A stretch of DNA of 64,000 nt from Proteus hauseri ATCC 700826 (GTDB lineage Bacteria > Pseudomonadota > Gammaproteobacteria > Enterobacterales > Enterobacteriaceae): positions 1-64,000 of the forward strand of contig NZ_LXEV01000031.1 in NCBI RefSeq assembly GCF_001654965.1, written 5' to 3'. Shown here piece by piece: positions 40,179-52,139 of this stretch. Both the position numbers and the translations under genes were made by a program. Positions within the stretch are counted from its first letter, which is position 1. The number at the start of each line of letters is the position of its first letter. Below the pieces are notes generated by a model. That model did no database searches and had not been told where the DNA came from. It saw only the letters and a program-made list of their open reading frames with translations.

Positions 40179-41772
40179 AACCCAGCGCCTCCATATTTTT
40201 ACGGATAGCCTTATCTAACTCAGCGGCTTCATCCATCTGGCGATAAAGGGTTTGGGTCAGTTTCTGCATCTTGGTTTCAAAAGGAATACCATCATCCTCA
40301 ATATCCGCAGCCCCCACATAACGCCCCGGGGTTAATACAAAATCATTGGATTTGATATCGTCAAGGGTGGCAACCTTGCAAAAACCTGCCCTATCTTGAT
40401 ACTGCTCAACACTGATTTCTTTAGCTGTTATACGACGTTTCAGTTCGCTTTCACTACTGCGCCATGCGTGGAAGGTATCGGCGATAGTGGCGATATCTTC
40501 CGCTGTAAGCTCTTTTTGGGTACGGCTGATCATAGTGCCAAGGTTACGGGCGTCGATAAACAAGGTTTCCCCTTGGCGGTCACGATAGCCATATTTGGCA
40601 CTCGCTTGCTTACTTTTGCTGATAAACCACAAGCAAACGGGGATTTGCGTGGTAAAAAACAACTGACCAGGTAAGGCAATCATGCATTCAATGCGATCAT
40701 CTTCAATCAGTTTTTGGCGAATTTCCCCTTCACCACTGGTGTTCGAGCTCATCGAACCATTAGCTAACACAAACCCTGCAACACCGTCTTCACTAAGCTT
40801 AGACAATATATGCAAAATCCACGCATAGTTAGCATTTCCCGTCGGCGGGGTGCGGAAACCAGCAAAACGTGGGTCATTGGTTAATTCTGCGTCATTACGC
40901 CAATCTTTTAAGTTAAACGGCGGATTCGCCATAATAAAGTCGGCTTTCAGATCAGGGTGCTGATCGGCAAAAAAGGTATCCGCAGGGCGTTCCCCTAAGT
41001 TGCCCGTAAGCCCCCTCACCGCCAAGTTCATTTTTGCCAGTTTATAGGTGGTACTGGTCAACTCCTGCCCATAAATCGCAATATCTTTACTTTTACCTTG
41101 GTGACTTTCCACAAACTTCAACGATTGTACAAACATACCACCCGAGCCACAGCACGGGTCATAGACCTTACCTTGATAAGGTTCCAACATTTCAGCCAGC
41201 AATGTTACTACCGATTTCGGGGTATAAAACTCACCACCGCCTTTACCCTCGCTGGCAGCAAATCGTCCTAAGAAATATTCGTAAACGCGACCCACAAGAT
41301 CCTCTTCCCCTACCCCACACTCCGAGGCAAGAGTATTGATGTTTTCAATGCTGTCGATAAGTGAAGCGAGCTTTTTAGGCTCTAACCCTTGGCGGGAGAA
41401 ATAGTTATCAGGTAAAGCGCCCGTTAGCGATGCGTTGCTTTTTTCGATAGTGGATAAAGCCGTATCAATAATGACTGCAATATCATCTTGCTTTGCACGC
41501 TCTTGGACATAAGACCAACGGGACTGTTGCGGTAAAAAGAAAACGTTATCTTGTTGATAAAAAACATCCATATCAACAAAGGCTTCCTGACCATTAGCAA
41601 TTAACTGGCTACGTTTAGCTTCGAATTTATCACTGATAAATTTCAAGAACACCAAACTGAGTACCACATGCTTATATTCGGAAGACTCAACACTGCCACG
41701 CAGTTGATTAGCCGTATCCCAAAGGGTTTCTTCAAAGCCTTTACTTGGTTTCTTAGCGGGTGATTTAGCCAT
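40168..41772 (-). CDS. hsdM: Type I restriction enzyme, methyltransferase subunit (system 2)
   Basis: A 534-residue adenine-N6 methyltransferase subunit. Motif [11 protein letters not shown] is at 205-214 and NPPF at 283-286. The ATG at 41772 is preferred because the protein then starts MAKSPAKKPSKGFEETLWD like relatives and an AAAGAGAA stretch lies 8-10 bases upstream; the frame continues to 41874 without support. It heads hsdM-hsdS-hsdR. The 8-bp repeat array lies about 340 bp upstream. Confidence 0.95.
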   Translation of the reverse strand: MAKSPAKKPSKGFEETLWDTANQLRGSVESSEYKHVVLSLVFLKFISDKFEAKRSQLIANGQEAFVDMDVFYQQDNVFFLPQQSRWSYVQERAKQDDIAVIIDTALSTIEKSNASLTGALPDNYFSRQGLEPKKLASLIDSIENINTLASECGVGEEDLVGRVYEYFLGRFAASEGKGGGEFYTPKSVVTLLAEMLEPYQGKVYDPCCGSGGMFVQSLKFVESHQGKSKDIAIYGQELTSTTYKLAKMNLAVRGLTGNLGERPADTFFADQHPDLKADFIMANPPFNLKDWRNDAELTNDPRFAGFRTPPTGNANYAWILHILSKLSEDGVAGFVLANGSMSSNTSGEGEIRQKLIEDDRIECMIALPGQLFFTTQIPVCLWFISKSKQASAKYGYRDRQGETLFIDARNLGTMISRTQKELTAEDIATIADTFHAWRSSESELKRRITAKEISVEQYQDRAGFCKVATLDDIKSNDFVLTPGRYVGAADIEDDGIPFETKMQKLTQTLYRQMDEAAELDKAIRKNMEALGYGE

Positions 41773-42104
41773 GTAAATAGATTCTCTTTTTTTATTAGTC
41801 ATTATCGCAGAGCACGGGTTAAGGGCTAAGTTAGCGCGGATTATTTTTATGCCAACTGCCGATAAAATATGCAAAATAGGTTTAGATAGGATTATCTCAT
41901 AAAATCAGGAAGGTTTGGGCTGCTAAAACTAAAATTGTATCAGCCTTTTTTAACGCAGTATTAAACAGTACCCAATACTACTGCATTCGCAGCTGAATAT
42001 AAGCCTAGTTAAGTTAAGTAAAGGAGGAGAAAACGGGTCATCAACAATATATAAATCAATAACGTCAGTATTTGTTATAAACTATACCATTCCTGTATTT
42101 TTCT
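41773..42104. other. Upstream region of hsdM (system 2)
   Basis: No gene is recognised. It should contain the promoter of hsdM-hsdS, but no clear -35/-10 pair stands out. It ends at the 8-bp repeat array. Confidence 0.3.
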
Positions 42105-42262
42105 GAGTTTTTAAGTTTTTAAGTTTTTAAGTTTTTAAGTTTTTAAGTTTTTAAGTTTTTAAGTTTTTAAGTTTTTAAGTTTTTAAGTTTTTAAGTTTTT
42201 AAGTTTTTAAGTTTTTAAGTTTTTAAGTTTTTAAGTTTTTAAGTTTTTAAGTTTTTAAGTTT
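42105..42262. repeat. Tandem array of 8-bp repeats (AAGTTTTT, 18 perfect copies)
   Basis: The unit AAGTTTTT is repeated 18 times without a single change from 42113 to 42256, with a partial unit on each side. Such perfect arrays are unstable because of slipped-strand mispairing. It does not lie in a coding frame. On one side is hsdM of system 2 (341 bp away); on the other are a hydrolase remnant and an aldo/keto reductase (about 520 bp away). It could alter promoter spacing or DNA bending, or be neutral. Confidence 0.95.
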
Positions 42263-42470
42263 AGAGCACCAATGCAAAGTAATTTCCATCGTTCAGTATC
42301 AATTTCTTTTATTTATATACCGTAGTCACATAGTCCAAATCGACTAATGCTTGGTGATGTATTTCATATTTAACAAAAATTCAGATCTTCACGAAATAGA
42401 TAGCAAGCACATTATTTTATTTATGAATTAAATTTATATGCGCTATCAAAAGCCCATATAAGATAGCTGA

Positions 42471-42656
42471 CGGGTACATCTTGCCATAGCAAGAGAATGG
42501 CGAGATGCGGTCAATCGATATGGGGGTGATGTGGTCGTTATCCATTTACCTAAAATTGGCATTAAAGGAAATACCTATTTTCTTTTTTCAGATCTGAACA
42601 ATATTCAAATTGCTCATTTAATTAGCCAGTTTCTTGAGCAAAAAAATCCACAGTAA
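42471..42656 (+). pseudogene. C-terminal remnant of an alpha/beta hydrolase
   Basis: An open frame without start codon ends at TAA 42654-42656. It reads WRDAVNRYGGDVVVIHLP, then GIKGNTYFLFSDLNN and a helix IAHLISQFLEQ. This is the usual last 60 residues of an alpha/beta hydrolase, including the GNT(H)F segment; the catalytic His position has Tyr. The rest of the gene is missing. It is a deletion remnant. Confidence 0.6.
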
Positions 42657-42706
42657 TTCACTTCTATTATGAGCAGAACCCATTATTTATGAATTCTGTT
42701 CATAAA

Positions 42707-42722
42707 CCCTAGAAAACTAGGG
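42707..42722. promoter_or_regulatory. CCCTAG-N4-CTAGGG palindrome upstream of the aldo/keto reductases
   Basis: CCCTAGAAAACTAGGG is a perfect 6-bp inverted repeat with an AAAA spacer, 63 bp before the reductase start. It looks like an operator. The LysR regulator at 44732 is a candidate binder, but this is not a classical T-N11-A site. Confidence 0.5.
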
Positions 42723-42725
42723 CCT

Positions 42726-42759
42726 CTAATCTAATCAATAAATCTACGCTATGCTTTAT
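42726..42759 (+). promoter_or_regulatory. 34-bp promoter element shared with 49702-49735
   Basis: This segment, starting CTAATCTAATCAATAAA, matches 49702-49735 at 29 of 34 positions. Here it ends about 27 bp before the reductase start and probably contains the promoter (TATGCT as a -10). Confidence 0.5.
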
Positions 42760-42773
42760 TCCAACAAGGATAA

Positions 42774-43637
<864 letters not shown>

Positions 43638-43656
43638 TCATACCAACAATTTCTAG

Positions 43657-44667
<1,011 letters not shown>

Positions 44668-44731
44668 ATACATCTTAGGTTGGTGGCCGCCAATTCATTT
44701 ATCTCACACTGCCAACCTTTATTTCTCATTT

Positions 44732-46353
<1,622 letters not shown>

Positions 46354-47349
46354 ATGACGATAAAGAATAAAAAAATAAAGATAACCATACTTATCGTTAT
46401 AATAATGGTGTTATCTGCTGGATTTATTTTATCTCACTCTTCTGAACATGAGATATTAGAAGGCATTGTTGATACAGATGAAATCAATATCACAAGTAAA
46501 GTCACAGCAAGAGTTGATAGTCTGCATGTCAAAGAAGGAGATAGCATTCATAAAGGACAATCCTTAGTCAGCTTATATGACAGACAAACCACTGAAAATG
46601 CGCTACAGACAAAAGAAGCGCTAGCTGCGGCTATAGCTAATCAGGATAAAGCATATAATGGGGAACGCTCAGAGTACATTGAATCATTAAAAGCCAACTG
46701 GATCAGTGCTCAAGCGGATGAAAAAAACCTCAAAATAACCACTGATCGAGTGGTAAAACTTTATGAAAAGAGCAAAGCCGTCTCGACCCAAGAGCGCGAT
46801 GATGCCATTGCCAAATATAATGTTGCTAAGCAGAAAACAAATGCTGCCTATGAGCAATATATGCAAGCTAACCGAGGTAACCGAGCAGAAGACATTCGCA
46901 TTGCAGATGCTAACGTAAATGCAGCTAAAGCCGCGTTTGAATCAGCGAATTCACTAGTCAGCGAACTCAGTGTTCTCTCAAATAACGAGGGAGAAATTGC
47001 CAAGCGTTTTGCCAATCAAGGTGAGCTGGTTTCTGCGGGTAAGCCAATATTCAGTATGATTGATTTAAACAATCTATGGGTAACCGTTAATTTACGTGAA
47101 GATCGTTTCAACGCATTAAAAATAGGTGATGTGATTGAAGGAACTATTCCTGCACTGAAAGATCAAACGGCGAAATTTGAAGTGTTTTTTATTAATCCCA
47201 AAGGTAATTTTGCCACCTGGCGAGCAACTCGTCAGTCAAGCGGTTATGACGTCAGAACATTTGAAGTACGGTTACATCCTATAGATAAAATCGAAGGAAT
47301 GCGTCCGGGTATGTCTGTTATTTTTGATTGGCCTATTGGTAATGATTAA
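46354..47349 (+). CDS. HlyD-family membrane fusion protein
   Basis: An inner-membrane-anchored periplasmic adaptor of 331 residues that links an inner-membrane exporter to the outer membrane. It has one N-terminal membrane segment (about 10-27), a biotinyl-lipoyl half (VTARVDSLHVKEGDSIHKGQSLVSL, split by the hairpin), a long coiled coil (about 75-200) and the second lipoyl and beta-barrel part (GELVSAGKPIFSMIDLNNLWV). Its stop overlaps the permease gene. No outer-membrane channel gene is nearby, so it would need TolC or a relative. Confidence 0.9.
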   Translation: MTIKNKKIKITILIVIIMVLSAGFILSHSSEHEILEGIVDTDEINITSKVTARVDSLHVKEGDSIHKGQSLVSLYDRQTTENALQTKEALAAAIANQDKAYNGERSEYIESLKANWISAQADEKNLKITTDRVVKLYEKSKAVSTQERDDAIAKYNVAKQKTNAAYEQYMQANRGNRAEDIRIADANVNAAKAAFESANSLVSELSVLSNNEGEIAKRFANQGELVSAGKPIFSMIDLNNLWVTVNLREDRFNALKIGDVIEGTIPALKDQTAKFEVFFINPKGNFATWRATRQSSGYDVRTFEVRLHPIDKIEGMRPGMSVIFDWPIGND

Positions 47350-49615
47350 AAATACCTTTTCGAAATTTTCAGCTTCATTGATAGATGAAATTAACTTCAT
47401 CTATCATGATCGCTATATGAAAATTTTACTGTTTATTGTGCCGATATTTTTGTTAATTTTTGTCAGCGCAATGTTCAGTAATGGTGTGCCTGAAAAGATA
47501 CCCGTCGCACTGGTAGATCATGATCATTCCTCATTAAGCCGAGAAATAATCAGGAATATTGAAGCATCAAAAAGTATTGAGCTAATCGAAACACCGATAA
47601 ATGTTACACAAGCTCAACGCTTGATGAAAAGCATGAAAATCTATGCATTTATCGAGATACCAAGCGGTGCATCGGGTTCAATTCTCCGCCAAGATGATAA
47701 TGCGGTAGTCATTCGCTATAACGGGCAATTCCGGTCAACGGGTAATGCCGCCTCTAACGGATTACAATCAGCAGCAAGTGATGCCTTTAGCTCACTTAAA
47801 GACAGGAAACTATTAGGCGTTGAGCATAAAGGTGCGAGTGACCTATCGCTAAACATACAAGTGGTTAATATCAGCAATCCACAAAATAGCTACGAAAGAT
47901 TCTTAACGCCAATTGCAATACCCGTGTTGCTAAGTATAGTTCTGAGTAGTGCTGTAATTTGTGCTATCGGACGTTTTTTTGAAAATGATAAACTCTACGC
48001 CAGTTGGGTAAATAAAAGCAGAGCCTGCCTATCAATTCAGATTATTGCTCGCATCCTACCCTATATAGCCATTATTTTTCTCTGGAACTTAATATATAAC
48101 GTCTGGCAAACAGTGGGACGAGGCTGGCCAATTTTAGGTAATTCATGGATTTTAATGCTGGCGATATTTATGCTGTGTCTTCTTACTGCATCTATTGCCA
48201 TTATGTTTATCTCAATAACACGAGGCGTACTCACCGCATTAAGTATTTCAACGGTATATACTAGTGCTGCATTAACCTACTCTGATGGCACACTATCTAT
48301 TTTGAATGCCAATGGCTGGGCTCAGTTTTGGAGTAACTTTCAGCCATTTACTCACTATTATCGCATACAGCTTGAGCAAGTTAATCTTGGTAGCGATATT
48401 ACAACAAGCCTTCACCAATTTGGTATTTTGTCACTTTATATCATCATACCTCTAGCTGTTTCTTTTATCCTGTTGGGTAAACACAAAGATAAACAGTTAC
48501 CCGCTGCGTTCCAAGAAAATATAAATTTTAATGGTATTACACAAAGCTTTATCAGAACTCTGACATCAATAAAAAGATCTCAGCCTATATTTTCAACGGC
48601 TGTTATGTCATTAATTCTCTACAGTATCTTCTACCCTAGTGCTTATAAAGCGCAGGTTAACCTCAAACTCCCTGTCGCAGTTGTCGATTTTGATCAATCA
48701 TCCTTATCACGTAACTTAATCGATAATCTACAAACCACCCGTGAAATTGATGTCACTCATGTTGATAGCTCTTTGTCTAATGCATTAAATTTATTGCGCA
48801 ATAGAAAAGTTTCTGCCGTGATAACTATCGATAATGATTTTAAAAATAATCTTATCCGAGGTGGAGATGCAGGGGTTGATATACACCTATCCGGTGGCTA
48901 TATGGCTGTGGCAGCAGATCTGAGGTTGGCCGTAACTAATGCAATAAGCTCTACGACAGATGTCAATAGATTAGCACCACAAGCCACTAATAATATTATC
49001 TCGCTTCCGCTATATAACCCTACGTTAGGATACGAATCTTTTATTATGCCACTGGTGTTTATTATCATACTTCAACAAACACTTATTTTTGCTAGTTCTA
49101 TGCTCATTGCACTACGCAACAGCATGGGTTTAAGCAAAATAAATGTATCACAGTTTATTGGAACATTTTTTGGCTTGTTTATCGTTGGCTTTTTCGGGGC
49201 AATATTTGTGTTTGGTTGGGTTTATTACTTACAAGGATATCCCAACGAAGGTAATATATTTTTGCAGCTCTATCTGATTATTCTGTTTTCTGCTGCTGTA
49301 AGTTCAATGGGTATGTTACTTGGTAGTTTTATGGATAATATTAATCGCCCTATGCAAATTCTATCTGCTACTTCGATGGTTATTTTTTATGCCTCAGGCG
49401 CCTCGTTCCCTACGTTTAATATGCCTGGCTGGGTTGTGACAACGATGGAAATCTTCCCTTCGAGTACAATGGTGAGTGGATTTACCATGCTAAACTCTCA
49501 GGATGCGAATATCCAAGAGTTAATACCGGTGATCATAAAAATAACGTTGTTAGCAACTATATTATTTTTACTGGCAATGTATCGGCTGGTTTGGCGGACA
49601 CCCAAAGTCGCCTGA
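47342..49615 (+). CDS. Double-length ABC-2 permease (two fused transporter units)
   Basis: A 757-residue inner-membrane protein made of two similar ABC2-type permease units, about residues 25-385 and 410-755. Each starts with a membrane segment, then a periplasmic domain that opens with the same pattern (PVALVDHDHSSLSREII and PVAVVDFDQSSLSRNLI), then five or so membrane segments. Single-unit relatives such as YhhJ or YbhR pair as dimers, so this is a fused dimer. No ABC ATPase gene is present before or after. The ATG at 47342 overlaps the adaptor stop, so the two are coupled. The substrate is unknown; drugs or hydrophobic anions are typical of relatives. Confidence 0.87.
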   Translation: MIKNTFSKFSASLIDEINFIYHDRYMKILLFIVPIFLLIFVSAMFSNGVPEKIPVALVDHDHSSLSREIIRNIEASKSIELIETPINVTQAQRLMKSMKIYAFIEIPSGASGSILRQDDNAVVIRYNGQFRSTGNAASNGLQSAASDAFSSLKDRKLLGVEHKGASDLSLNIQVVNISNPQNSYERFLTPIAIPVLLSIVLSSAVICAIGRFFENDKLYASWVNKSRACLSIQIIARILPYIAIIFLWNLIYNVWQTVGRGWPILGNSWILMLAIFMLCLLTASIAIMFISITRGVLTALSISTVYTSAALTYSDGTLSILNANGWAQFWSNFQPFTHYYRIQLEQVNLGSDITTSLHQFGILSLYIIIPLAVSFILLGKHKDKQLPAAFQENINFNGITQSFIRTLTSIKRSQPIFSTAVMSLILYSIFYPSAYKAQVNLKLPVAVVDFDQSSLSRNLIDNLQTTREIDVTHVDSSLSNALNLLRNRKVSAVITIDNDFKNNLIRGGDAGVDIHLSGGYMAVAADLRLAVTNAISSTTDVNRLAPQATNNIISLPLYNPTLGYESFIMPLVFIIILQQTLIFASSMLIALRNSMGLSKINVSQFIGTFFGLFIVGFFGAIFVFGWVYYLQGYPNEGNIFLQLYLIILFSAAVSSMGMLLGSFMDNINRPMQILSATSMVIFYASGASFPTFNMPGWVVTTMEIFPSSTMVSGFTMLNSQDANIQELIPVIIKITLLATILFLLAMYRLVWRTPKVA

Positions 49616-49682
49616 TATTACTCAGCGCTGATGATTTAGCTAGCTATATTCTTTAACCAAAAAACACACTAATTTACTCCAC

Positions 49683-49717
49683 TTATTGATTATATTAGAG
49701 GCTAATATAATCAATAA
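49683..49717. repeat. 15-bp perfect inverted repeat after the permease gene
   Basis: TTATTGATTATATTA and its exact complement flank a 5-nt spacer GAGGC. The right arm starts the 34-bp segment (49702-49735) that resembles the aldo/keto reductase promoter region at 42726-42759. It looks like an operator rather than a terminator, since no T run follows. Confidence 0.55.
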
Positions 49718-49735
49718 AGCTGCGCTATTATTTAT

Positions 49736-49985
49736 ATCAGTAAACAATTATGTTATTAACTAATTCATTCAGGTTAACCGATGATTAAAAGCGACAAATC
49801 ATTACGAAGGACATAACTAAAAATGTATTTTTCTTACACCAAACCCCGGTGATAGTTGCCCAGTGTTTTTCCGTATTCTTTAGTCGAGCATCCTATATCA
49901 TATCCACCTTATTTATTTTATAAATAATAAAGTTAACGTAAAAATTAATATTAAATAGTTATTTAAAGAGTTTAAGGTAATAACA
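49736..49985. other. Upstream region of the two-component system
   Basis: No full gene is recognised. A very short frame starts at ATG 49781 (MIKSDKSLRRT) and may be a remnant of a lost gene formerly driven by the promoter-like element at 49702-49735, or chance. Confidence 0.3.
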
Positions 49986-50678
49986 ATGAAAATACTCTTA
50001 ATTGAAGATCATCAAAAAACAGCGAGTTGGGTTAAAAAAGGACTAGAGGAAGCGGGATATACTATTGATACCATAAGTGATGGTCGAGATGGCCTTTATT
50101 TGGCGTTAGAAAATGATTATGACTTGGTTATTCTCGATATTATGCTGCCTGGTATGGATGGTTGGAATATTTTAAAAATATTACGCACATCAAAATCTGT
50201 TCCTGTGATTTGTTTAACAGCAAGAGATGCCGTAGGTGATCGAGTAAAAGGATTAGAATTAGGAGCAAATGATTATTTAGTAAAACCATTTTCATTTTCA
50301 GAATTATTGGCCAGAGTTAAAAATCAATTACGAGTACAAAAAAATATTTCACCCATTATTGAGATTGCGGATCTAAAAATTAATTTGTCTCGCCATGACG
50401 TTGAGCGCAATGGTATACAAATCCCAATGACACGCCAAGAATATTCTTTATTACTATTTTTTGCTTTACACATTAATGAAATATTACCAAGAACATTGAT
50501 TGCAAGTGAGATTTGGGGAATTAATTTTGACAGTGACACAAATATTGTAGATGTTGCTATTCGCCGTTTACGAAAAAAAATTGATGATGGTTTTGATATT
50601 AAATTAATCGAAACGGTTAGAGGCATGGGTTATAGACTAAATGGGATCAATAATGAAAAAAAAATCATTGAGATTTAA
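49986..50678 (+). CDS. OmpR-family response regulator (CusR/HprR type)
   Basis: A 230-residue DNA-binding response regulator with receiver phospho-acceptor Asp51 (LVILDIMLPGMDG), acidic pocket Glu7-Asp8 and Lys100 (YLVKPF), and a C-terminal winged helix from about 130 (PMTRQEYSLLL, NIVDVAIRRLRKKID). The kinase gene overlaps its 3' end. Its place beside msrPQ fits HprR (YedW), which controls msrPQ in E. coli in response to hydrogen peroxide and hypochlorite. Sequence alone cannot separate HprR from CusR. Confidence 0.9.
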   Translation: MKILLIEDHQKTASWVKKGLEEAGYTIDTISDGRDGLYLALENDYDLVILDIMLPGMDGWNILKILRTSKSVPVICLTARDAVGDRVKGLELGANDYLVKPFSFSELLARVKNQLRVQKNISPIIEIADLKINLSRHDVERNGIQIPMTRQEYSLLLFFALHINEILPRTLIASEIWGINFDSDTNIVDVAIRRLRKKIDDGFDIKLIETVRGMGYRLNGINNEKKIIEI

Positions 50679-52011
50679 GATTATTTCTTTATTTATCATA
50701 CTGATGGTTGTAAATGCAGGGTTTATGGCTTTAACGCTTTATCAATCACTCAAAAATGAATTAATATCCCGTGATAATACCTTACTGGTAAACCGAGCAG
50801 ATCAATTAGCTAAATTAATTAATAGCGGAATTGATATCCAAACTTTACCAATCTATTTCCAGCGTATGATGGATATGCAGCAAGATATTATTTATATTAC
50901 CGATGCCCACAATAAAATTTTGGTTGATACTAACTCAGATATCCTATTTTCAAATCACCTGAAAACTGTTGATGTGCAAAATATAGATTTAAACGCAGTT
51001 ACCTATTGGGAAACAACATCAGGTGTACCTGTTTCTGCCATTAGCTTTACAATAGAGTCACCAATAGGCGCATTAAATGTGGTGATAGCTAAAGCTTCCT
51101 TTGTTCGGATCAGTATGCTAAGTGAATACTTAAGTAAAATCATCGTCATCTCATTAGCGTCTATTTTATTTATGGGAATACTAAGCTTCTGGTTAATTAA
51201 ACATGGACTGAGTGATATCCGTTTTCTTAGCCAAATTACGGCTAAAACAGATATATATACTCTTAACCAAAAAATAAATATTTCACGACTACCTAATGAG
51301 CTTAAAAGCTTGGGGGAATCATTAAATATAATGAGGGAAAGGCTAAAAAATGATTTTATAAAACTAACTCAACTAGCAGATGACTTAGCCCATGAACTTA
51401 GAACGCCCATTAATGCAATAAAAGTTCAAAATGAAATTATGTTACAACACTCTCGCTCCACTGAGGAATATCAATCAATTATTATTAGTAATATTGAAGA
51501 ATTAGATAAACTGGCAAAAATTATCGAAAATGTTTTATTTATAGCCCGAGCTGAAAATAAAAACATTATATTAAATAAAGAAAATCTGGCTTTATCAGAC
51601 CTGATCGATAAAGTTTATAATCTATTTTCATTTTATGCCGAAGAAAAAAATATTGAGCTATTAAAAGAACCAACAACATTAGTCATCAACGCAGATCATC
51701 TGCTACTTACTCGCATATTAATGAATTTAATTTCAAATGCGATTAAGTATTCACCTGTTAATACACAAATAACTACTCAATGTAAAAAAGAACATAATCA
51801 ACTCGTTATTTGCATAAGTAATGTTGGAGAAGAGTTGAATCCACATGAACAGATATTTACGCGTTTTTGGCGTGGTGATAATGCAAGAACAACGGACGGA
51901 AATGGTTTAGGTCTGTCGATAGTACAAGCAATTATGACATTGCATGGAGGTAAAGTGAGTTATCAGTATATAGACGGACACAATCTATTTTATTTAACTT
52001 TCCCATGCTAA
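50653..52011 (+). CDS. Sensor histidine kinase (CusS/HprS type)
   Basis: A 452-residue inner-membrane sensor kinase. Two membrane segments (about 7-27 and 163-183) enclose a periplasmic sensor domain of about 135 residues. A HAMP region, the phospho-accepting His247 in LAHELRTPINAIK and the ATP-binding domain (NLISNAIKYSP and GNGLGLSIV) follow. It overlaps the regulator gene by 26 bases; the ATG at 50653 was chosen over 50641 because relatives begin MKK. The periplasmic domain has no obvious Met-rich copper site, which mildly favours the redox sensor HprS over CusS. Confidence 0.9.
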   Translation: MKKKSLRFKIISLFIILMVVNAGFMALTLYQSLKNELISRDNTLLVNRADQLAKLINSGIDIQTLPIYFQRMMDMQQDIIYITDAHNKILVDTNSDILFSNHLKTVDVQNIDLNAVTYWETTSGVPVSAISFTIESPIGALNVVIAKASFVRISMLSEYLSKIIVISLASILFMGILSFWLIKHGLSDIRFLSQITAKTDIYTLNQKINISRLPNELKSLGESLNIMRERLKNDFIKLTQLADDLAHELRTPINAIKVQNEIMLQHSRSTEEYQSIIISNIEELDKLAKIIENVLFIARAENKNIILNKENLALSDLIDKVYNLFSFYAEEKNIELLKEPTTLVINADHLLLTRILMNLISNAIKYSPVNTQITTQCKKEHNQLVICISNVGEELNPHEQIFTRFWRGDNARTTDGNGLGLSIVQAIMTLHGGKVSYQYIDGHNLFYLTFPC

Positions 52012-52020
52012 ATACGTCAC

Positions 52021-52036
52021 ATGACAAAATTGTCAT
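52021..52036. promoter_or_regulatory. CusR/HprR-type box upstream of msrP
   Basis: ATGACAA-AA-TTGTCAT is a perfect 16-bp palindrome that matches the core of the E. coli CusR/HprR box. It lies about 104 bp before the msrP start and about 30 bp upstream of a possible -10 (CATAAT, 52069-52074), a good place for an activator. Confidence 0.75.
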
Positions 52037-52139
52037 CATAATGTCAGCTTTTTTTTAAAATATCTCAGCATAATGAGCTTATTAATCGAATAGACTTTTT
52101 AAGGATCTATACGTTTTTTAATTATGCAGAGGTAACATA

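Noticed and set aside
42105-42262. CRISPR array
   Set aside because: The unit is only 8 bp with no spacers between copies, so it is a simple tandem repeat; no cas genes are present.
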